Assembly: GCA_004352715.1 (NCBI GenBank)
Contig: SCFE01000060.1
Coordinates: 177,379 to 241,378 of the forward strand
Direction: 5' to 3'
DNA length: 64,000 nucleotides
Source of the DNA: Hofstenia miamia
Taxonomy: Eukaryota > Xenacoelomorpha > Acoela
Shown here: one piece after another, positions 37,997 to 49,149 of the stretch
Layout of the letters: each line of letters starts with the position of its first letter
Position numbering within the stretch: position 1 is the stretch's first letter
Program-made: the position numbers and the translations under genes
Notes under the pieces: model-generated
Seen by the model: the letters and a program-made list of their open reading frames with translations, nothing else
The model's database searches: none
Told to the model about the DNA's origin: nothing

Positions 37997-39634
37997 GGCT
38001 AAACGATAATTGCTAGTTTGGTTAGAAAGTAAAAGGAAATATATTGCAATCAGCATATAAGTATACGACAAAAATTAAAATGCATTATAAAGCTATTTGT
38101 TATTCAATAAATATTGCATGAGGAATTCTTTTTCTATACTTCTAGCGAATATAAGATATTTACATAAGGCATGGACAACGAAATTAAACAAAAAGTTTAT
38201 AATTTTCCAAATATAATGCTTTAAAAGATAGTTAACGTACGTTCAACTCAGCTTGTTCAAACGTTACCAACTCAAGCATAAGCAGTTGTGTTCAGTGTTT
38301 ATTACAACACAAAGTGTTCTACCTATGATTTTTTCTTGAATTTGAAATCAGATACCGATATATCGCTAAAGAACGATTTTCTAAATTGATACCGATAGAA
38401 ATCCTTCCAGGCACTTAAAAACGATACCGACAATAATAGGATACTTTCATATTTATAATAAACAATATATCATTTCAAGTTTCTAGCACTTTGTACTCAG
38501 TTGCTATTGAACTAATTTTTAGTGTAGAAATAGCCATTGTTATTACCTAATGCTATATTTATCAATTTCTCCATTGATAACAAAATAAAAAATTATTGAT
38601 TTCTTTTTTTGTAATTCCTTATATGAATATTGAGTTCATTACTTTTAAATGATATTATTTTTTTAGCTTAAGTAGATTCTCAATTTATAAGGTTCAAATA
38701 CTAAATATTTTTAGGTGAACTGTTGTTATCTTACAATATAAATTCGTTTAACATTCCTATGAACAGTAACTATATATTACTTTAATTTAACTTAAAATTC
38801 AAGATAGGCAACAAAACTTTAAAATTGTGCTTTCCAGGAACATCTACGAATGTTTTCAGAGCAAAGTGCATGTCTCATACTAAGTTTAAGTTTAGATTTC
38901 CATTGTAAGAAATTTGCAAATAACAGCTGGTAATTATTACTAAAAATATCGAAATGAAGTGAAAGTAAAATGGAGTAAGTTAATAGCAAAAATGCTTAAG
39001 AATTTCCAAGTTCTTTGTACCATGAACCTTCAGTAAGATTCCAGTCTTGTCTTAGAAAAAAAACCCAAGTACATGAATTACTTGTTTCCAAAGCTTGTAC
39101 AAAAACGTTACTGGAAACTTCGGCTCATTATAATTCCATTATAAGATTTGTAGCAATTTATTGCTAAAAGTGATTTTGCTTTCTAAATGTGTGTTTAAGC
39201 ATTCGACGTGAAGATGTAACAAAGAAAATTTCGAATTTCCAAGTGTGGGTCCACTAATGTCTTAAAATTCTCATTCTTAGGAATGTTATATTATATGAAG
39301 ATAATGCCTCAGAAATAATAAAACTAGTTTGAGAGGTTGCTCTAAGCAGTCATTAGTTAAAGGATTTTACATATTATCAATTTGCAAAAACATTGAAAAA
39401 TGTCATAGTTCTGTGATCATGATATCATTTTCAGAATAAGTTTTGATAGTAACTTATTAACCTTAGCGTAAGTGTAGCAGCAAAGAATGCTGATAAACAC
39501 AATGAATTGCTTGAAAAATAAAATTGCAAGGCGTTCGAGTAATAATTTGTAGAAAAGTTTCAATCACTGAAAGGGCCAATTGCAAATACAAATGTGCAAT
39601 GTTCAAATACTTAAGCATCTATTTATATGATCAC

Positions 39635-39772
39635 AGGAATTTCTTAAAAACTGGAAGTCTTGCAATAGATAGCAAACGTATTTTACAACCACGAAGAATT
39701 AATGCAGATGTTTCAAGTAGAGTACAACCGTTTTATGACATTAAATTGTGTGATCAATGCGCGTCATCATAA
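39635..39772 (+). CDS. Candidate terminal exon, unknown protein
   Basis: After an acceptor-like 'atgatcacag', an open frame reads NFLKTGSLAIDSKRILQPRR, then INADVSSRVQPFYDIKLCDQ and CASS, ending at TAA 39772. Its composition is balanced and unlike the surrounding AT-driven frames. The polypyrimidine tract is poor, no neighbouring exon was found, and no family was recognised. Confidence 0.25.
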   Translation, partial: RNFLKTGSLAIDSKRILQPRRINADVSSRVQPFYDIKLCDQCASS

Positions 39773-41107
39773 TACTCTCCAAGTTAAATTCGCTGATGCG
39801 CCAATGTTTTGATAATTAAATTTTCAACGAAGTAAAGTAATTACAAATTGATTTATTCAAATTAAATATACCTATCATAAATTATTGATGGCCGACTGTT
39901 TCGTTAGAATTGCTATTCTCTAAGATATTTCCACAAAACCAGAAATTTTGCGGAGTAAATTCAAGTTTCAAATGACTAAAGTTTTGTTTACTAGAAAAAT
40001 CAATGCGCTAACCACCAGCTCTGTGCAACACAATGATAGCAGACTTTTTTAAATAACAATTTAATGGATTATAGTTAGGCCTATTCTCCGCAATATGCTC
40101 AAATATTTAATAAGTTTATGTTAAATTGAAATGAAATTGCCCATTATTTACATAATTATTTTGAAATTCTATTAAAGGCCATATAGACGTTTTCTTATTC
40201 AATACGTAAGCTTAATTAAAATTTGTTGAATTTATTTAATAATGCCTCTGACACAAATACAACTTTATTAAGCAAGCCTAAAGCGTCTACTACACTTAGG
40301 TTTGTCTCAGAGCCCAGGTAACTTAGGGGGCAGAGAAAAATACATAGCAATTTTATTGAAATGTTCTAATAAACTTCTTACTATTCTTTCTGAGGGAAGG
40401 GCGATCTTGTTTCAATCTGGGAGGAGGGGGCATAGCCCCACCCGTAGCTACGACACTGAAAAAAAATTAGAAATGATCAACATTGTATTGAATAAAGTGG
40501 AGTTGTGCATTTTCCTTCAAAGAATCTAGATGAATTTTATTTTCCATGTAGCAAATGTTCATTTTGTGAAATTCCAAATAAAACCGTATCCCTTAAATCC
40601 CTGCCTTTCAATCCCTTTTCATTCATTTCTTTTCAAAGCGAATACTAAAATATATAAAAAAACCGTTTTCATTTTCTATAATAATATTCTCCTAGCTTTG
40701 AATGCCCATTGTATATTACAAATAATATCCCGCCAATGAGATAAATGTTCTACAAATTAATTTAGCGGACTTCATATATTATTAGAGAGGCTTTGGATTC
40801 TCTGCACTATGTCCCTGGCTTCTTTGATTTAAAGCAACTTTGTTCTTTATATGACGTACAGATCAAAAAGTTATATTCAAAATGTGACGTCTTATTTAAT
40901 TCTGCAAAAATATTTGTACTTTATTAAGTTATAAAAGTCTTTCACTTATTTGTGAACGCTTTCTTGTGCCTCGTAATAAAGTTACATTGTTTTCTAAGAA
41001 AAGATTTCCGATTCAGTATTCTATAAATAAACTGCTGTGGTAATATTTTTTGAATGCAACTTCATAACTATGGCCTGTTTAATAGTTATGGAATCTGTTT
41101 TTTTATA

Positions 41108-41110
<3 letters not shown>

Positions 41111-41159
<49 letters not shown>
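41111..41159 (+). repeat. Compound (TA)n(GA)n microsatellite
   Basis: About 15 TA units are followed by about 9 GA units, the same arrangement as at 26661-26701. Confidence 0.9.
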
Positions 41160-41945
41160 TAAACTGCAAATTTGTGTAAATATGTTATATTGCATTTGTT
41201 TCTAACTATATAATTGTTAAATATTAATTTTTGTTTTTTCAGTTTGTAGCCACCAAACATGTTTCACTCACGTTTGGAGTGCATTGCGTGATGTTAAATT
41301 ATTATATCTATTTATTGAAACTTCTTAGCTTCCACATCACTATCTTTGTTCCTTGTATAAATTGCAAGCATATTTGTTAGTTCATTCTCTGATTACCTCC
41401 CGCAATATTCAATAATGAGCTAATCACATGGGTTGTGATAAAAAGACATTATCTGGATAATTCAGAGCAAATCCTGAGCAAACCTCTCCCGTTTTATCTT
41501 CGCCAGTGAATAAAACTACAATCTCTATGGGTTCCTACGCATCTATATTCAATTATGTAATGTCTATTTATTAATATATTATGGTGTGGGTTTCGGTCGA
41601 AAAGAACTCGCTACTGAGCAAATCTGATACTACATGTACAAGTTATTATATTTACTAACTAGATTGTTAGTCATCAACATCTCAATTGAGGTAGTTTAGC
41701 ACAGAACTATTTTGAAATTCAATTTGAATTACCACACATGACACTATGTATATAAATATGAACATGTTTACATTTTGATGTTTCGCATTAGTTAGAATTA
41801 CGTTGAAACACTCTGAAGTCATAAATCCATGTTTGTATTTTTAAAGTACTTCATTAATACAATGATATGTACATCTTATGATTCAAACATTTAAATTAGT
41901 ATATATTAGTTTTCGATAAATTTCAGTACTTCGATAAAATTTCAG

Positions 41946-42218
41946 GGATCACCTGAAGATGTGCCCCCAAAGCTTTGAGGGGGGCATATCTTCAGGTGGA
42001 AAATCTTGGGGGGAATATCTTCAGATGGAAAATCTTGGGGGGAACATCTTCAGTTGGAAAATTGTAGGAAAAACTAAATATGTCTTTTACTTTACCCTAA
42101 CCCTAACTCTAACCCAAACCCTAACCCTAACCCTAACCCTTTTACCGTTGAAGCAAATAAATAAGGTTAGGTTTAGGGTTAGGGTTAGGGTTAGGTTATC
42201 TTCAGGCGGAAAAAGTTG
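41946..42218. mobile_element. Telomere-repeat foldback unit A (right part missing)
   Basis: It starts GGATCACCTGAAGATG, then has about 26-base tandem units of 'atcttcaggtggaaaatc' plus a G-run. Next is a CCCTAA array (about 42096-42140), a short spacer, a TTAGGG array (about 42165-42196), and one more 'atcttcaggcgg' unit before the N at 42219. It is nearly identical to unit B up to this point. The frame encoding LTLTLTL is simply the telomeric repeat translated. Confidence 0.8.
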
Positions 42219-42343
42219 NGACTCCGTGTGCCTCCCCTCTAAAGCCGCGTCTGTTCAGTTTATTTTCAATTTCCAACGATGTTCATTTTGAATCGAATGC
42301 AAAATATACTATTAAATATTTCTAAAATCAACAAACGACATAC

Positions 42344-42600
42344 AATCATCAACAGCGAAAGAAAATCCAAGTAGACATCGCCATCCGATTCTAAGCTGAT
42401 AGTTATTGGTGATGACGCAATCGCTTTTTGTCCAATCACTTTTGAGCTTGGTATAATGCTATGAATTTGTGTGTTGCCGACGTCTTCATTGTCAATATAG
42501 AGTCTTACATTTGCTGGACGATGAGCAGAATATCGCAGTAGAAATCTATATTCACCAGGCCGTGACAAATTAATTGTAAATTTTACACTCTCCTGAGTAT
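42344..42600 (-). CDS. LAMA: Laminin alpha exon: second part of domain IV-type module
   Basis: Read on the minus strand, the exon is bounded by acceptor 'cgtgtttag' and donor 'ATT/GTATGT'. It completes a codon begun by the upstream exon and encodes 86 residues, including NLSRPGEYRFLLRYS, RPANVRLYIDNED and LESDGDVYLDFLSLLM. These match the beta-strand pattern of the large globular domain in laminin alpha 3/5-like short arms: 'GxYxFxxRYxxxxxxxVxxxI' then, about 45 residues later, 'LxxxGxxxLDxxxLLP'. Laminin alpha chains trimerise into basement-membrane laminin in the extracellular matrix. No other laminin exons (for example cysteine-rich LE repeats) were found nearby, odd for a gene of this size. 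Unit A lies just downstream beyond an N, so exon placement in the assembly is uncertain. Confidence 0.75.
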
Positions 42601-42710
42601 CTAAACACGAGCATTTAGGTATTTTTCATTCTAATTTACAGATGGTGCTAATGAATCACAAGATCAGACAATCACTTGAGTAATTAGAAAACCATAAATC
42701 ATATACTAAC

Positions 42711-42810
42711 TTGATAATTTAACATATCCATTCCCTGAGAATTGTCCAAAAAGAGAATTATCAAAGAGATAACGTACTGGAGTTTTACTATCAATGAATC
42801 CATTTTCAAT
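42711..42810 (-). CDS. LAMA: Laminin alpha exon: first part of domain IV-type module
   Basis: Bounded by acceptor 'ctgaatttag' and donor 'TCAA/GTTAGT'. It encodes IENGFIDSKTPVRYLFDNSL followed by FGQFSGNGYVKLS, with one base left over that joins the 42600 exon in frame (AAT, Asn). TPVRYLFDNSLFGQFSGNGYV fits the laminin alpha region of the type 'VRFxFNxxxFxxFSWxGYA', directly before the strands in the next exon. The 110-base intron is short for this window. Both reading frame and domain order are preserved across the junction, good evidence that the pair is genuine coding sequence. Confidence 0.75.
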
Positions 42811-42911
42811 CTAAATTCAGAACAAGTCAAAAGAGAATACTCTTGAAACATATTTTGATATTTGATATATAACACATAACTCTTCCTGAATAATTTAAGA
42901 GAAAATCAATT

Positions 42912-43255
42912 GGATCACCTGAAGATGTGCTCCCCCCAAAGCTTTGAGGGGGCATATCTTCAGGTGGAAAATCTTGGGGGGAATATCTTCAGGTGGAAAA
43001 TCTTGGGGGGGACATCTTCAGTTGGAAAATTGTAGGAAAAACTAAATATGTCTTTTACTTTACCCTAACTCTAACCCTAACCCTAACCCTTTTACTGTTG
43101 AAGCAAATAAATAAGGTTAGGTTTAGGGTTAGGGTTAGGGTTAGGTTATCTTCAGGCGGAAAAAGTTGTGGGATATCTTCAGGTGGAAAATCTTGGGGGA
43201 ATATCTTCAGGTGAGGCTAAATCTGGAAGTTGGGGGGCATATCTTCAGGTGATCC
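42912..43255. mobile_element. Telomere-repeat foldback unit B (complete, 344 bp)
   Basis: The terminal inverted repeats are GGATCACCTGAAGATGTG and, on the other strand, GGATCACCTGAAGATATG; both continue into C-runs. Inside, copies of 'atcttcaggtggaaaatctt' followed by a G-run lie on both sides. At the centre, CCCTAA units (43063-43090), a 29-base AT-rich spacer, and TTAGGG units (about 43112-43143) face each other and could fold into one hairpin. There is no protein-coding content. The superfamily is not identified. Confidence 0.8.
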
Positions 43256-43269
43256 AATTTCAGTACTTT

Positions 43270-45050
43270 GCCAAAGGAATATTTTGAATTCTGACACTAT
43301 TCTCACAATCAATCAAAAAGGGAGGTAAACAATTGTATTTATATTGAAGTTATTGAATACATCGCCAAAACTTCATCTTTCACAGAGCCTCATTGGAATT
43401 TTTAAATGAGAAAATGGTAGTTTCTGTGGGTCTTTGTGAAATGCAGAAAATTTAAAGATTTGCTTACATGCAAAGCAACTTAGTGTGTCCAGTAGAGTAG
43501 TTGTTTAGCATTGTTTCCCAAATATCCTATTAAAGTTTCATTTACTAGAAGGGAATTCTTAAAGTTAATTTGCAGGTATAAATTCACCCTTTAATAGTGT
43601 TAGAAAGACAATTGCTTTGGTTTTGAAAAATGAAGACCCGTTGTTGGTACTGGAAAATACATTTAATCGTTTTCAAAGTCACACTTCAATTACACAGTCT
43701 TTCCTCAATGACAACACTATAAAATCAAAGTAAATTTCTGTCCAGTGGGAATTAGTCATCAGACGAAGCACACTCTTAATACGTTCGCAGTTGTTTATTT
43801 TATATAGAAGACACAAAAGCCTTAAAATATTAAAATATATCAGGCTGATGTTTTAGACTGAGCTAATTAAAAAACGGGATTTATATCACTAAAAAATGTA
43901 AACGTGAAATGTGGATTAGGTTTTCAATTTATAAATAGTATAGAGTCTACGTGATAGAGGAAAAAATAGCACATCATTAGAACTCCATTCAGGAACTGAA
44001 ATGCTTTTAACCAAAAAATTAATGAGCTTTTTGTGGCTATATTTTCATGTCAGAAAAGCATGCATGTCGTAATTAATAGAAGGGAAGATTACACTCAATG
44101 TGCGGGTAAACCTTTTTCAATACCGCACTCGCCTGACAAAAAATGCTTTAATGCTGTACCCACTCGTACCCGAAGGTAAACAATTCGAAGTTTTAACAAT
44201 ATTTTGAACACAATACATATTCAGTATATCCTAATTTTTAGAATTTTATTTAAAATTCATGTTTTTGAAATAATCATTTTTAACCCCAAGCAGCCAATTC
44301 CAATGATTAAAATTAAAAATTGAATTTTTGGAAAATTTTCTCCCAACATATTAAGAAATTTGGAAATAATAGGAAATTATTACATCTATGAGTAAGTGTG
44401 CTTTCCTATTATGTTGAAAATTTGTGATAAAGAATATTTCTGTGTTTGAATTAAATAAAATATTAACATTTTCATTTAAAAGCTATAAATAAATTAAATC
44501 ATTTAAGAAAGGTTGAGTCTGGGTTGGTTTTTTTCAACATTAGTAAATTATTCAGGTCAAATATTTTAAACACATTTCCAATCAGTTTCTTAATAGTGAT
44601 TGAAAGAAGGTGACACATCTCGCCACCTCCAGCAAGGAGATATAGGTTTTGTCTGATTTTTGCCTGTTTCTTTATTAACGAGACTTCTTCAAATTATTGG
44701 ATAAATCTTCACTAAGGAGTGATCTTAAGCTAAGGAAGAGCCGTTATATTTTCAGGTTGATCTTTATCGCTTCCCTTTAAGTGAATAACATTAATTGATG
44801 TGGGAAGAATTTGAAGTTTACATATTTCAAAAAAGCCATTTCAGATTTGAATACATGAATACAAGTTGAAAATTGAATAAATTTTAGAAAAAAAACAGTT
44901 GCTAAATTTTTCTCATCGATTTTTGTTCAATTAAATTAAAACAAGAGTGAAAGGCTCAAAGCAATTTGTTCCTTTTTAAAATGTAAACGAATTGTGAAAA
45001 TCTAGGTCAATGAAATATTTGAACCAATTAAAGCATTAACGCTAATGAAA
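43270..45050. other. Intergenic or intronic DNA
   Basis: A degraded repeat with 'gcgggtaaac' and 'ctcgtacccgaaggtaaac' words lies at about 44098-44182. No supported gene. Confidence 0.5.
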
Positions 45051-45053
45051 TTG

Positions 45054-45218
45054 TTATATTTTTAGAATTTCTGTGTACCTGTCATTGCTTAAATTGTGGA
45101 TTGGCTTCTTCAGCTTGCATATAAATCCAATAAAAAGATCAACACTTGTTAAAATAAAGTTAGAATAATTTTTTTTGTGGTCTGGAAAATTAGATCCTCC
45201 AAATTTGAAATATTGAAT
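45054..45218 (-). CDS. Candidate terminal exon, unknown protein
   Basis: On the minus strand, an AG ('atattacag') just after the (TA)n tract opens a 54-residue frame. It begins IQYFKFGGSNFPDHKKNYSN, contains TSVDLFIGFICKLKKP, and ends LSNDRYTEILKI with stop at 45054. Its composition is protein-like and phase 0. The acceptor lacks a good pyrimidine tract, and the upstream side is lost in an N gap. No family was recognised. Confidence 0.28.
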   Translation of the reverse strand: MQYFKFGGSNFPDHKKNYSNFILTSVDLFIGFICKLKKPIHNLSNDRYTEILKI

Positions 45219-45230
45219 CTGTAATATACA

Positions 45231-45898
45231 TATATATATATATATATATATATNNNNNNNNNNNNNNNNNNNNNNNNNNNNNNNNNNNNNNNNNNNNNNN
45301 NNNNNNNNNNNNNNNNNNNNNNNNNNNNNNNNNNNNNNNNNNNNNNNNNNNNNNNNNNNNNNNNNNNNNNNNNNNNNNNNNNNNNNNNNNNNNNNNNNNN
45401 NNNNNNNNNNNNNNNNNNNNNNNNNNNNNNNNNNNNNNNNNNNNNNNNNNNNNNNNNNNNNNNNNNNNNNNNNNNNNNNNNNNNNNNNNNNNNNNNNNNN
45501 NNNNNNNNNNNNNNNNNNNNNNNNNNNNNNNNNNNNNNNNNNNNNNNNNNNNNNNNNNNNNNNNNNNNNNNNNNNNNNNNNNNNNNNNNNNNNNNNNNNN
45601 NNNNNNNNNNNNNNNNNNNNNNNNNNNNNNNNNNNNNNNNNNNNNNNNNNNNNNNNNNNNNNNNNNNNNNNNNNNNNNNNNNNNNNNNNNNNNNNNNNNN
45701 NNNNNNNNNNNNNNNNNNNNNNNNNNNNNNNNNNNNNNNNNNNNNNNNNNNNNNNNNNNNNNNNNNNNNNNNNNNNNNNNNNNNNNNNNNNNNNNNNNNN
45801 NNNNNNNNNNNNNNNNNNNNNNNNNNNNNNNNNNNNNNNNNNNNNNNNNNNNNNNNNNNNNNNNNNNNNNNNNNNNNNNNNNNNNNNNNNNNNNNNNN

Positions 45899-45930
<32 letters not shown>
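45231..45930. repeat. (TA)n microsatellite with assembly gap
   Basis: TA dinucleotides at 45231-45253 run into N (45254-45898) and resume at 45899-45930. The long minus-strand frame across it is an artefact. Confidence 0.9.
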
Positions 45931-45932
<2 letters not shown>

Positions 45933-45934
45933 CA

Positions 45935-48680
45935 TTTGGACTATATTATAGTCATCGTTAGCTTACAATATTTTTGAGGTAATAGAAGTTTACAATATGC
46001 TACACTTTATAGAATAATGATAATTGCATACACTAAAATAAATCTCATTCTTTCTTAAATTACATTGTTTATTCATGATGTTTTCTTTATTATGCTGTTT
46101 AATTAATAGAGCCTCACAGATCTTAGTGTGGGTTATTTCTAAGTTTTTATTCTTTAATTCATGATGCCCGTTAAAATGTTCTTCACCGCCAAGAAAACTC
46201 TAAGTGACAATGAGTATAATATAGTCGAAAAGTTTTATATTGACGTCAATTGAAAATGATATAAATCTCAGTAAATTAACTTTTGAATATATATTTATAT
46301 ATATATATATATATATGTATAAATAGATATATACATATATATCTTATTGAAATTTAAAAGTATAGCAGTACTTAGTTGTTAGGATTCTTCCTCATATTTT
46401 AAAAATTTTTGTCAATAATAAAATCTCACAGCAGCCTTTAAGCGAAGGGAAACCACATGGGTATCTAAATCTAGTCTGTAGAACTCAACTTCAATACATC
46501 CGAACAGCTTTTAATGTACTTATTGCATTACCTTGCTAATGGATGTGATAATAAACTTGTTGGTGATAGTCAACAACCAGTATGTTTGTAATTCAAGGTC
46601 ATTGATGACAAATCCATGGTTTTTAACGGCAATTGTAATATAAATGCCCATGAATTAACTTCCCAATAGTTGAAGTTAGAATTTATTTATTATCACTAAC
46701 CTGATTGTAAATTAAGTGACTTAATTTATTTATATTCGTTTCCATAGAGAATCAATTGTGGAACAATGCAGCATAAAAAAGAATTATCGGCAAAAATGTT
46801 TATAAAATTCGAATAGTGTGAAGAAATTATTATAATATATTTTGGTATTATTTAACTTGTGAAAATTTCCAGTCTAGGAAATTTCCAATGTGCATTACAA
46901 TCTTTCTATGACGCACTCCAACGCACTGAATTGAAAATTACTTTATGTTTTAAAGTTTAAGTTGTAGGAAAACACATTTTATTGGAAGTATATACATGTA
47001 CATATAGGCATATTCATACATGAATGGAAAACACTAGCATATGTCAAAATTAGTTATGAAGATTGTTCAAAAAAATAGGTTAGTTTTTTGGGGTTAAATA
47101 TATTCGTTGATGAATTTTATGAAAAAACCACTAGAATGATGAAAACTATGAGTTTTAGAGGACCAAAAAACTAGGTAGTAGCTAAAAAGTGTGTTATAGC
47201 CAATATGTGAATTATAGTAAGACCAATAAGATGTGTGAATTGTGAATTTCAAGGGTCAGCAAACGGAAGTACCCTATGGAAAAAATAATGCTATAGAGAG
47301 ATTTTACTATAATATATTTCTAACAAAATGAGTATAACTTTGAAATTTGTTTGACTCATATGTAGGTAAAATTTGCTTAGAAATGTTTATGTTGTGCAAA
47401 CACTAATCTATCTAGAACCTAAAATCATTAAATATTTAAAACTATTTCCTCAAATGTCTATTTCCTGAAATATATGCATTTAGCTTTCAACATGTATCTT
47501 TGAGAAATACCACAATCACTCATAAGAAAATTTTAAAATAATTATTGGTTGTTTCAATTGTTCTGAAAAAAGACTTTTGCAAGCATGAAATTAGGCAGAG
47601 ATGTGTTAACGCTTGCAAAATTATTCATTTAAACAAATGAATGATGTTGTTAAAATAGTAAAAAAACATGTCAATTAAATGATGCTGCTTGTGACAGAGT
47701 ATTCGAAGTAAGAAGACCTGTCAATGCAGAACAATGAAAACATTCCAATTATTAATATTTAAATTCATTATTTGCATTAAAAACTAGTTTGCATGTATGG
47801 AAATAATAAAATAAACTCTTCTGATTTAGTATATCAATGTATATTTTGTCATAAGTCAGGTAATTTTGTAATTCAACTCTCCGGGCTAAACTTCTGTCAA
47901 AACTTCACATATCAATTCCTTTCAAAAGTGTTGGGTGTTTGATATGCATGGTTATTTGAAACGCGTAGCTAATTGCAAATAAATCAATTTCAAATCTTAT
48001 TTAAATTTAGTGGTGCGCTGTAGTGAGCGCCGGCGAAAATCCATGATGGATGTAATATTGCGTTCTTACAAAATTATCGATAAGCGTTTGAACTTCTATT
48101 TTAAAACTATTATTTTAATTGCAGTAAGAAAATAAATATATTTATATGATAGTGACCTCAAATGGTTTGAAACTGCTTGAAATATATTTCTTGTAAACAA
48201 TGCCTGCTATTAGTGTCTTTAGTAAGTTATATTGATAAAGGCTACGCAAATATTATTGTATTGACCTTTTTGCACGTTGTGAAATTGATCGAACTTTGAT
48301 AGCACATTAGATTGCGTCATTACTCAATAGAAATATAAAAACTCAGGGGCCACAAATTTTACACTTATCGATATTTAAATAAATAGATTACATTTTGCTC
48401 TTGCTAGTCTAAGTTCTTTTTTGCTATTTGCTGTTTTATACGTTATATAACTTGTTTATTGCTAAACTTCCAACTTTAGCAAAGAAAAATAATGCTTGCA
48501 TTCATTTTGAAAATTCAAGAAGAGATAACTACGCTCTTGTTTGCTCGGGGAGGGTCTCTACCCCGTTGTGTGTTCGGGTGAATTATTGTGCATAGCACAT
48601 GCAAGTTCAGGTAGAAAAATTAAAAATTTAAGGACTTTTCAAAATCTATGAAGAAATTTATTTTTGGACTTGTGTACTGT
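45935..48680. other. Intergenic or intronic DNA, no supported gene
   Basis: AT-rich, with (TA)n at about 46288-46316 and a GC-richer scrap at about 48540-48590. No supported exon or RNA gene. Confidence 0.5.
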
Positions 48681-48689
48681 TCTGTTTTC

Positions 48690-49147
48690 GGATCTTTTTT
48701 GCTCCCCCGCCTTCCCCGCACTAACATTATTTTCATAGAACATGAAATGTTTGCATTGAAAACATATATTTAGGCATAACCCTAACTGTAATTCCTGTCA
48801 ATTCTTCATTTTTTTAAATTTCCGGGATAGTTCTTCCACCAGATTGTTCTTCACTTTTCAGGATCTATTCTTCACCTAATTTTAACAATAACCCTAACCT
48901 AAATTCTAATTTTTTATAGACCAAAACCCTAACCTAAAGTCAGAGAAAACCTATATTCCTATTTTTTATAGACCTAAGCCTTAAACCAAGGTCAGAAATC
49001 CACGTTTCCTAAACCTAAAAACCTAAACTGATATTTTTATAGATCTAAGCCCTAAACCAAAGTCACAAATCCTGTTTAATGTTTCCAATGTACACATTCC
49101 ATTTTCTATGAAGATAATGTTAGTGAGGGGGAAAGCAAAAAAGGTCC
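48690..49147. mobile_element. Inverted-repeat element containing degenerate telomere-like repeats
   Basis: The left arm is GGATCTTTTTTGCTCCCCCG, then CACTAACATTATTTTCATAG. The right arm, in reverse complement, is GGGACCTTTTTTGCTTTCCC, then CACTAACATTATCTTCATAG. About 50 bases pair with few differences. The interior has three or more degenerate units of 'tttttatagacctaagccctaaacc' type, plus 'aaccctaacct' words, at about 48885-49075. Neither target duplication nor transposase was seen. It is a different family from the 41.9/42.9 kb units but shares the theme of CCCTAA-like repeats between inverted arms. Confidence 0.65.
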
Positions 49148-49149
49148 CT

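Larger units (their letters stand above)
38000..41915. other. Intergenic DNA with one exon candidate and repeat scraps
   Basis: A GC-rich scrap at about 40290-40465 ('gggggcatagccccaccc') looks like the end of a mobile element. A compound microsatellite lies at 41111-41159. The frame at 39524-39772 includes the exon candidate listed separately. Nothing else is supported. Confidence 0.45.
41938..43263. mobile_element. Composite: two telomere-repeat foldback units enclosing laminin exons
   Basis: The outer ends are GGATCACCTGAAGATGTGCC at 41946 and its inverse, ending GGTGATCC at 43255. Immediately outside, both ends carry the same 8 bases AATTTCAG (41938-41945 and 43256-43263), as after transposition with an 8-bp target duplication. 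Between are unit A (41946-42218, cut by an N), two laminin exons, and complete unit B (42912-43255). Unit B's inner end has no matching duplication. The outer flanks, joined through one AATTTCAG, restore a simple tandem of 'CGATAAA(A)TTTCAGTACTT', as expected for one empty site. Either the whole block moved as one unit, or an assembly path jumped between two repeat copies. Confidence 0.5.

Noticed and set aside
40290-40465. Frame containing GGREKYIAILLKCSNK
   Set aside because: Lies in a GC-rich mobile-element scrap ('gggggcatagccccaccc'); no gene support.
42566-42592. Acceptor at 'ctcag' (42593) for the laminin exon
   Set aside because: Joining there to the 42711 donor puts the message out of frame and hits a stop. 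The 'tttag' acceptor at 42601 keeps the frame.
42993-43214. 73-residue frame with LTLTLTLTL
   Set aside because: Translation of the CCCTAA array in foldback unit B; not a protein gene. The frame at 41959 in unit A is the same.
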